From Rhodococcus sp. AW25M09 (GTDB lineage Bacteria > Actinomycetota > Actinomycetes > Mycobacteriales > Mycobacteriaceae), in the NCBI RefSeq assembly GCF_000333955.1, contig NZ_CAPS01000070.1:35523-99522 (forward strand): 64,000 bases of DNA, written 5' to 3'. The translations under genes were made by a program, and so were the position numbers. Below are positions 58,108 through 64,000 of the stretch, piece after piece. Numbering within the stretch: the first letter of the stretch is position 1; each line of letters begins with the position of its first letter. The notes beneath the pieces are model-generated. The model was not told the DNA's origin. It saw only the letters and a program-made list of their open reading frames with translations, and did no database searches.

Positions 58108-59232
58108 GTGACGAGGGTCGTCGCCGAGGCCGACGGGGGATCGCGTGGAAACCCGGGGCCGGCCGGCTACGGAGCAGTGGTGTTCTCTGCCGATCGCAGC
58201 GAGGTCCTCGCCGAGCGGCGAGCGGCACTGGGTATCGCGACCAACAACGTCGCCGAATACAACGGCCTGATCGCTGCACTGACGGCAGCCGCCGACGTCG
58301 GTGCCCGCGAGGTCGATGTTCGGATGGACTCGAAGCTCGTCGTCGAGCAGATGTCGGGGCGCTGGAAAGTCAAGCACCCCGACATGATTCCGCTGCAGCG
58401 AAAGGCGGCCGAACTGGCTCGCCGATTCGATTCCGTCACCTACGAGTGGATTCCGCGAGCGAAGAACTCGCACGCCGACGCATTGGCCAACGAAGCGATG
58501 GACGCCGCGGCCGAGGGCGTCGACCTGGAACCGAAGACCGATACGGTCGCGACTGCACCCGCTGCCGCCACGACGCAGACGGCGTCTCCGGGGTGGACCG
58601 GTGCGGTGGGGGAGCCAACGCGCCTGCTGCTGTTGCGTCACGGGCAGACCGCCATGTCGGTCGACCGGCGATACTCCGGCCGAGGCAATCCGGATCTGAC
58701 CGAACTGGGACGGCGTCAAGCTCATTCTGCGGCCTCGGTTCTGGGCTCGCGCACCGATATCGATGCCATCGTGGCCTCGCCGCTCGCGCGCGCCCAGCAG
58801 ACCGCCGCAGCGACTGCCGGCAGCCTCGGATTGCCCGTCACCACCGTGGACGGTCTCATCGAAACCGACTTCGGTGACTGGGAGGGCCTGACGTTCGGCG
58901 AGGCGAAAGAGCGATATCCAGAGCAGCATCAGGCCTGGCTCGGGAACACGTCGGTCGCGCCGCCGAAGGGTGAGAGCTTCGATGCGGTGCGCCTGCGTAT
59001 CGAAGCGACTCGAGATCAGTTGCTCACCGAGTTCGCCGGTAAAACCGTTCTGGTGGTCACCCACGTCACCCCGATCAAGATGCTGCTGCAACTCGCACTC
59101 GACGTCGGCCCGTCGCTGCTGTACCGACTGCACCTCGACCTCGCGTCGCTGAGCATCGCCGAGTTCTACCCGGACGGCGGGGCATCGGTGAAATTGGTGA
59201 ACGACACCTCGCACTTGGCGTCGCTGGCCTGA
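58108..59232 (+). CDS. rnhA: Bifunctional RNase H / acid phosphatase
   Basis: A fusion of an N-terminal type I RNase H (EADGGSRGNPG, NNVAEY, MDSKLVVEQM, about residues 1-140) with a C-terminal histidine-phosphatase domain (LLLRHGQT...ETDFGDWEGLTF, about 170-374). The RNase part cleaves RNA in RNA-DNA hybrids; the second part is CobC/alpha-ribazole-phosphatase-like, fitting the cobalamin genes nearby. Same fusion as Rv2228c. GTG 58108 was chosen; TTG 58099 overlapping the previous stop is possible. Confidence 0.94.
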   Translation: MTRVVAEADGGSRGNPGPAGYGAVVFSADRSEVLAERRAALGIATNNVAEYNGLIAALTAAADVGAREVDVRMDSKLVVEQMSGRWKVKHPDMIPLQRKAAELARRFDSVTYEWIPRAKNSHADALANEAMDAAAEGVDLEPKTDTVATAPAAATTQTASPGWTGAVGEPTRLLLLRHGQTAMSVDRRYSGRGNPDLTELGRRQAHSAASVLGSRTDIDAIVASPLARAQQTAAATAGSLGLPVTTVDGLIETDFGDWEGLTFGEAKERYPEQHQAWLGNTSVAPPKGESFDAVRLRIEATRDQLLTEFAGKTVLVVTHVTPIKMLLQLALDVGPSLLYRLHLDLASLSIAEFYPDGGASVKLVNDTSHLASLA

Positions 59233-59279
59233 ATCGACGCCCCTGTTTCGGTCTCGGATGTGATCGTGCCCGCGCGGTT

Positions 59280-60137
59280 TCAGTCGTGCTTCTGTGCACT
59301 GGATCCGGGCGACAACAGCGACAACAGTCTGGACTCATCTCGTGAGCCAGGTGCTGCGGTGTAGACGATCACCCGCACGTCGGAGCCGGCAGGCTGGAAC
59401 ACGTCCCCATCGAGGACCATCGACCCCACCAGGGGATGGTCGATGTTCTTGCGTGCTCCCCGGTAGGCGGCCGGTCGCGCACTGTGCCAACGGGCGGAGA
59501 ATTCGTTGCTACGAGCTCGCAGGTCTCTGACCATGGCGTCGAGTTCCGCGTCGTCGGGATGCGAAATCTGTGCCACTCGGAGGTCGCCGACCAGGGCGTC
59601 CCGATACTGCTCGCGTTGTCGGGGGTCGATCCACATTGCCGAAGTGTCCTCGGTCATCTCGTACCAGACCTGGTTGCGTGAATGTCCGGACAAGTCCATC
59701 GGATCGCCCATCAGAGCGGACCATGCCGCGTTCCATCTCAGCAGCCACCAATCGGCCGCGTACACCGCAGTAGGCCAGTTGTCGGCTCGAGCCAGCAATC
59801 GATCGACGCTGCCCGGTACCGATCGATCGACGGCCGACGACGGTGCCGCGAGTCCGGCAGATCGATACAACACTTCGGCATCGGCGAGGTCGAGGCCCAA
59901 GGCCCGAACCAGAGCGGCGACCACCGCCGCCGACGGGTTCGACGCGCGCCCCTGCTCCAGTTGGACCAGATAGTCCACCGAGATTCCGGCGAGTGTGGCG
60001 AGTTCTTCGCGGCGTAGACCAGACGATCGTCTAGGCCTTGCGGCCGAGTCGGAAGGGACGGGTGCGCTGCGGTCACGCCAGCCACGGAGCACCGACGAGA
60101 AACCCGCCGGTCGGCGTCCCTGCTGTTCCAAGGTCAT
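59280..60137 (-). CDS. XRE regulator with MmyB-like ligand domain
   Basis: A 285-residue regulator. An N-terminal helix-turn-helix (GLRREELATLAGISVDYLVQLEQGR) is followed by an MLTR-type ligand-binding domain (YAADWWLLRWNAAW, LVGSMVLDGDVFQPAG). Such proteins usually control a divergent oxidoreductase gene, here the SDR at 60257. The ATG at 60137 begins MTLEQQGR; earlier starts are not conserved in type. Confidence 0.9.
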   Translation of the reverse strand: MTLEQQGRRPAGFSSVLRGWRDRSAPVPSDSAARPRRSSGLRREELATLAGISVDYLVQLEQGRASNPSAAVVAALVRALGLDLADAEVLYRSAGLAAPSSAVDRSVPGSVDRLLARADNWPTAVYAADWWLLRWNAAWSALMGDPMDLSGHSRNQVWYEMTEDTSAMWIDPRQREQYRDALVGDLRVAQISHPDDAELDAMVRDLRARSNEFSARWHSARPAAYRGARKNIDHPLVGSMVLDGDVFQPAGSDVRVIVYTAAPGSRDESRLLSLLSPGSSAQKHD

Positions 60138-60243
60138 CTCACCACTGTGCCACCTGGGCCACGGGCGTCTTTTCGATGAAGGCGTGGGTGGTACCGGCAG
60201 ACCTACCGACAATCGGCATCTTCTCCATTGGATCGCCGCGCCT

Positions 60244-60256
60244 TAGCGTCGACGTC
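60244..60256 (+). promoter_or_regulatory. Leaderless -10 of the SDR gene
   Basis: TAGCGT (60244-60249) is 7 bases before ATG 60257. Confidence 0.55.
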
Positions 60257-60955
60257 ATGAGCGATATCACGATGATCACCGGCGGCAACAAGGGAATCGG
60301 CCACGAGACAGCTCGGCGCTTACAGCGTGCCGGCCACACCGTCGTCATCGGTGCCCGCAACCGTGAGCTGGGTAGTGCTGCTGCCGCCGAACTCGGCGTC
60401 ACCTTCGTCCAACTGGACGTCACCGATCAGAGCAGCGTCGACGCTGCTGCGTGCCAGGTGCGTGCGGACCATGGACGCCTCGACGTTCTGATCAACAACG
60501 CCGGCATAACCGGCGCGTTCGTTCCGCTCGAACAGGGATCGGCCGATGACGCACGAGATGTTTTCGACACCAACGTCTTCGGTGTCATTCGAGTGACCAA
60601 CGCATTCGTGCCGTTGCTGAAGATCTCGAAGCATGCACGAATAGTCAACATCTCCTCGGGTGTCGGATCCATTCAGGACACCATCGAACACGACTACTTC
60701 GACTGGCAGGTGGTGCCGCCGATATACGCCTCGTCCAAGACCGCACTCAACATGCTCACGGTGAAGTACGCGCGCGCTCTCCCGACGATGCGAGTCAATG
60801 CTGCCGACCCCGGGTACACCCGCACCGATCTGAACGCCGGCAAGGGTGCACACGACGTCGCTCAGGGCACCGACGAAATCGTCCGACTCGCCACGATTGC
60901 CGACGACGGACCTACCGGCACCGTAGGAAACAGTCAGGGTCTCCTCCGCTGGTGA
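60257..60955 (+). CDS. Short-chain dehydrogenase
   Basis: A 232-residue SDR. The cofactor site is TGGNKGIG, then NNAG, and the catalytic YASSK lies near residue 160. It resembles carbonyl-reductase-like SDRs. Divergent transcription from the XRE/MmyB-like regulator suggests induction by its substrate. Substrate unknown. Confidence 0.9.
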   Translation: MSDITMITGGNKGIGHETARRLQRAGHTVVIGARNRELGSAAAAELGVTFVQLDVTDQSSVDAAACQVRADHGRLDVLINNAGITGAFVPLEQGSADDARDVFDTNVFGVIRVTNAFVPLLKISKHARIVNISSGVGSIQDTIEHDYFDWQVVPPIYASSKTALNMLTVKYARALPTMRVNAADPGYTRTDLNAGKGAHDVAQGTDEIVRLATIADDGPTGTVGNSQGLLRW

Positions 60956-61201
60956 GTCATCTACCGACAAGGCACGGTGCCGCGGCTCGCCGCAATCGGT
61001 CGTCACCGCGGCAGGGCAAACGAGCGGCCGGGCGCGCTCACGTCGGCCCCACTCGTGGCGGGAAGCGCCGTAGGTGCGAGGGCAGCGTGGTGGACAAGGA
61101 ACAGGCCTCCTGAAATTCGAGTCAGGAAGGTCGCGGAGCCACGGCCATTGTCGGAGGTGCCGGCAGCGATCGCAACAATGCTGTCCGAGTGACCGCCGCC
61201 A

Positions 61202-61405
61202 GAGCGCATCCCGAACTGCTGTCTGTGGAGCAGTGGTGCGCGCTGGGTGAAGACGGAGATTACGCATTGTTGGATTGTCGATCCGGATGCAGCCACGCTC
61301 ACGACGCTGGACCTGAGTCCGCACGGATACGTCGAGAAGTTTCCTCGAGGGCGATGCGTCATCGAAGCTCCGGTACCAGTGACGACGATCTCGACGCCGC
61401 AATGA
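61202..61405 (+). pseudogene. Remnant of a Uma2-family (DUF820) endonuclease
   Basis: The 520-base gap between the SDR and the ArsB-like gene has no intact gene. In one frame it reads CWIVDPDAATLTTLDLSP followed by YVEKFPRGR and APVPVTTI, which is the C-terminal pattern of Uma2-type PD-(D/E)XK proteins. The frame ends at TGA 61403-61405, and an in-frame TGA at 61190-61192 precedes it. The N-terminal two-thirds and the catalytic residues are missing. Confidence 0.6.
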
Positions 61406-61475
61406 ATTGGCACGACGGCCTCACCGGGCGGCTGTCGGGACTCGCCTGTTCGATTCACGAGCCGCACAGCGAGGG

Positions 61476-62726
61476 TCAGATCTGGAGCGCAAGCCACAGG
61501 CCTGCTACCGCACCGACGATCGTCAGCGGCGTCGTGATGACGCCCAGAACGGTGAAGGTGCGCAGGTCTGCCGGCTCGTCGTTGGCCGATGCGACGCGTC
61601 GCCACAGCATGATTGCCAGCGACCCGACATAGGTGAGGTTGGGGCCGAGATTCACCCCGATCACCATGGCCAACAACAGCGCCGGTGGAGCGTCGGTGCC
61701 GAACGCGGCCAGTAGCAGCAGCGTCGCCGGCAGGTTGTTGACGATGTTCGACGCCACCGCCGCGATGGCCGCCGCTGCCAGTAGTGACGCGAAGGTGGTG
61801 TCGGACGGCAGGATTCGCGTCAGCCAGTCGCCGATAGGGCCCGTCGTCACCCCGAGAACGACGATGCCGAGCAGGAAGACGAAGCCACAGAACGGCAGAT
61901 CGGCACCGCGCAGAATGGCGCGGGGCGTCGTGCGCCGCGCTCGCAGTGCCGGGATCGCCAGCGCGACCGATCCCACGGCCGCTACCCAGAACGGTTCGAT
62001 ATCGAACAGACCCGCCACTGCGAAGCCGGCGAGTGTCACGCCGAGGATGACGAGCGTGGTCCGCGGTGCGGGTACGTCGTCGGCGCACTGTGCGGTCGAA
62101 TTGCCCGGTGGTGTCGCCGTGCGGGTCAGATCCCTGCGGAAGAAGATCAGGAACACCGCCAGCTCGATGGCGACCGCGAAAATCCACGGCAGCGCCATCA
62201 AGGCGGTGAAGTGCAGAAAGGTCAGGCCCGTCGCGGCGAAGGCCAGCAGGTTGGTCAGATTCGAAACCGGGAGCAGCGTCGACGCCGAATTGGACAGGTG
62301 CGCAGTGGCGTAACTGTGCGGGCGCGCCGACATTCCCAGAATCCGAGCCGCGCCGATGATCGCCGGTGTCAACAGAACCACGGTGGCGTCGAGACTGAGC
62401 ACCGCCGTGGTCGACGCGGCGGCCGCGAACACGAGGGTCAGCAGTCTGCGGGGGCTGCCCTTGGATCCACGGCGTAGTTTCGCCGCGATCCAGGTGAACA
62501 CACCGAGGGCATCCGACAGATGCGCCAGGATCAGGATGAACGCCAGAAACACTACGGTAGGAGCGAGTTCGAGCACCTGCTCGCGCGCGGCGTCGAGACT
62601 CGCGAGGCCGACGAGCAGCACCAGCACTGCTGCTGGAAGTGCGGCGACGATCTCTGGTAGTCCGCGAGGGCGAACGATGGCGAAGACGAGAACCGCTGCG
62701 ACCAAGGCCGCGGCGAGAACGGTCAC
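61476..62726 (-). CDS. ArsB/SLC13-type transporter
   Basis: Integral membrane protein of 416 residues with about 11-12 helices (VLAAALVAAVLVFAIV, VVFLAFILILAHLSDAL). Conserved ion-transporter superfamily segments SNSASTLLPVSNLTNL and ASNIVNNLPATLLL are present. Best matches by eye are arsenite efflux ArsB/CitMHS-like proteins; no arsR or arsC adjoins it, so the substrate is uncertain. The GTG start overlaps the DUF1697 stop as GTGA. Confidence 0.87.
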   Translation of the reverse strand: MTVLAAALVAAVLVFAIVRPRGLPEIVAALPAAVLVLLVGLASLDAAREQVLELAPTVVFLAFILILAHLSDALGVFTWIAAKLRRGSKGSPRRLLTLVFAAAASTTAVLSLDATVVLLTPAIIGAARILGMSARPHSYATAHLSNSASTLLPVSNLTNLLAFAATGLTFLHFTALMALPWIFAVAIELAVFLIFFRRDLTRTATPPGNSTAQCADDVPAPRTTLVILGVTLAGFAVAGLFDIEPFWVAAVGSVALAIPALRARRTTPRAILRGADLPFCGFVFLLGIVVLGVTTGPIGDWLTRILPSDTTFASLLAAAAIAAVASNIVNNLPATLLLLAAFGTDAPPALLLAMVIGVNLGPNLTYVGSLAIMLWRRVASANDEPADLRTFTVLGVITTPLTIVGAVAGLWLALQI

Positions 62727-63247
62727 GCGAGAACCTTCACGAGCGTCCGCAGATTGCGGGTGGTGGTCGTCGCCTTGTACTTGGCCTTCGCCGTGGCTTT
62801 CCCGAACACGCTGTCGGTGGTGCTGCCCTTGCGTACCTCCCAGTACAAGACGCTGTTCCCCTCGGCGACTCGTTCGAGATCGGGATCGAGCTCGGTGGCG
62901 AGAGCGGATAATTCGGTCAGATGCTCGTCGTTGCTCCCGAACACCACGTAGGGGTGCCAGCCTTCGCGTTCGGCATCGAACGGATAGGCATCGACGATCG
63001 AGTGGAGCGTCGCCACGTCCGACACGATCACCCAGGCCTGGTATCCGAATGCCTCGGCGAGCACGCTCTCGACCGTCGACTTCAGTGCGTCGGAACTCAG
63101 TGGCGATTCCAACACGACATTGCCGGTTGCCAGTATCGTGCGAACGTGTCCGAATCCGGAGGCCTGCAGGGCCTCCCGAAGATCGACCATCTTGATGTTG
63201 ATGCCGCCGACATTGATGCCGCGCAGCAACACGACCCATTCACTCAT
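62723..63247 (-). CDS. DUF1697 protein
   Basis: A 174-residue protein of the DUF1697 family, recognised by the N-terminal VVLLRGINVGGINIKM, the segment ILATGNVVLES and the C-terminal SVFGKATAKAKYKATTTTRNL. Function unknown. It is translationally coupled to the transporter downstream. TACAGT is 7 bases before the ATG. Confidence 0.9.
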   Translation of the reverse strand: MSEWVVLLRGINVGGINIKMVDLREALQASGFGHVRTILATGNVVLESPLSSDALKSTVESVLAEAFGYQAWVIVSDVATLHSIVDAYPFDAEREGWHPYVVFGSNDEHLTELSALATELDPDLERVAEGNSVLYWEVRKGSTTDSVFGKATAKAKYKATTTTRNLRTLVKVLA

Positions 63248-63260
63248 GACGAGAACTGTA
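63248..63260 (-). promoter_or_regulatory. Leaderless -10 of the DUF1697-transporter operon
   Basis: TACAGT (63255-63260, minus strand) lies 7 bases before ATG 63247. Confidence 0.55.
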
Positions 63261-63410
63261 GTTCCATCTCTGGGCCTGATGTTCGGGGTAAACGCTCGGT
63301 AATCGCGCACCCATAGTCGGGGTTACCCAAGTCCCACGCTCGGCGCGAAATGCAGCGTTCGGTGTCACCGCGGCCGAGACCGCAACCCGAGCCGGGTAGA
63401 GTACGCAACC

Positions 63411-63857
<447 letters not shown>

Positions 63858-63915
63858 ACATACAGTTCTCGCGCAGTTGTCCTGCGTTGTCGCTCCATGG
63901 GGCACACTGGAAGTC

Positions 63916-64000
63916 ATGACCGAAGACGACAGCTCCTGGTACTACGACATCAGCACCAAGCAGGTTGTACAGGGCAAGGAGACCAACGCTCTCGACCGCA
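63916..64000 (+). CDS. N-terminal fragment of a small conserved (SPOR-like) protein
   Basis: The frame is cut by the window edge. The visible residues (DDSSWYYDISTKQVVQGKE) resemble small actinobacterial proteins annotated as SPOR-domain-containing. Only 28 residues are seen, so the family is tentative. Confidence 0.55.
   Translation, partial: MTEDDSSWYYDISTKQVVQGKETNALDR

Overview
The window is GC-rich chromosomal DNA from a mycolic-acid-producing actinobacterium, most likely Rhodococcus sensu lato. The evidence is a KasA-type ketoacyl-ACP synthase beside an extended acyl carrier protein, accD6 and a MabR-type regulator, decaprenyl-type uppS, an SmtB-Zur pair, actinobacterial DUF3145 and DUF3052 proteins, many GTG starts, and two long blocks whose gene order, as I recall it, matches Mycobacterium tuberculosis (about Rv2373c-Rv2342 and Rv2247-Rv2228c). 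No database search was possible, so family names rest on motifs and remembered homologues.

Layout. 1-9.9 kb: housekeeping block with dnaJ2 (cut by the window edge), rsmE, an alpha/beta hydrolase, phoH, ybeY, a CorC/HlyC membrane protein, era, an amidase on the opposite strand, recO, uppS and a small conserved gene. 9.9-12.4 kb: zinc regulators smtB-zur divergent from glyS. 12.4-18.9 kb: a TPM-domain membrane protein divergent from an ABC-2 exporter, a two-component system and a DUF218 protein. 18.9-22.4 kb: dgt, dnaG and a small conserved gene. A tRNA-Asn follows.

22.7-34.5 kb is an accessory island between the conserved blocks. It opens with a gamma-butyrolactone (GBL) signalling pair: an AfsA/ScbA-type synthase and, convergent and overlapping, a ScbR/ArpA-type receptor. 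A palindrome overlaps the probable synthase promoter. A frameshifted VOC gene, an SDR, a NUDIX hydrolase, a 49-aa membrane peptide, a drug-efflux-type MFS, a GAF-ANTAR antiterminator, a UspA protein, an AraC remnant, a tRNA (CAT), a molybdopterin oxidoreductase, a serine hydrolase, DUF3145 and a cold-shock protein follow.

34.6-44.5 kb: the fatty-acid/mycolate cluster mabR-fabD-acpP-kasA-accD6, then aceE, DUF3052, ahpE and tRNA-Val. 44.7-52 kb: a second accessory stretch with a nitroreductase, an FAD oxidoreductase and a likely catabolic module (amino-acid permease, Fe-ADH, acylating semialdehyde dehydrogenase, LysR). 52-59.2 kb: cobD, SURF1, ptpA, a PtkA-like HAD protein, a CobC-like aminotransferase, a NIF3-like protein, a zinc-ribbon coiled-coil protein and the RNase H-phosphatase fusion. 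59.3-64 kb: an XRE regulator with a divergent SDR, a decayed Uma2 fragment, an ArsB-like transporter, DUF1697, RNase P RNA and the start of a further gene.

A pattern across the window is a TANNNT -10 box 6-7 bases before the start codon, predicting leaderless mRNAs for at least a dozen genes. The most interesting locus is the GBL system at 22.7-24.4 kb.
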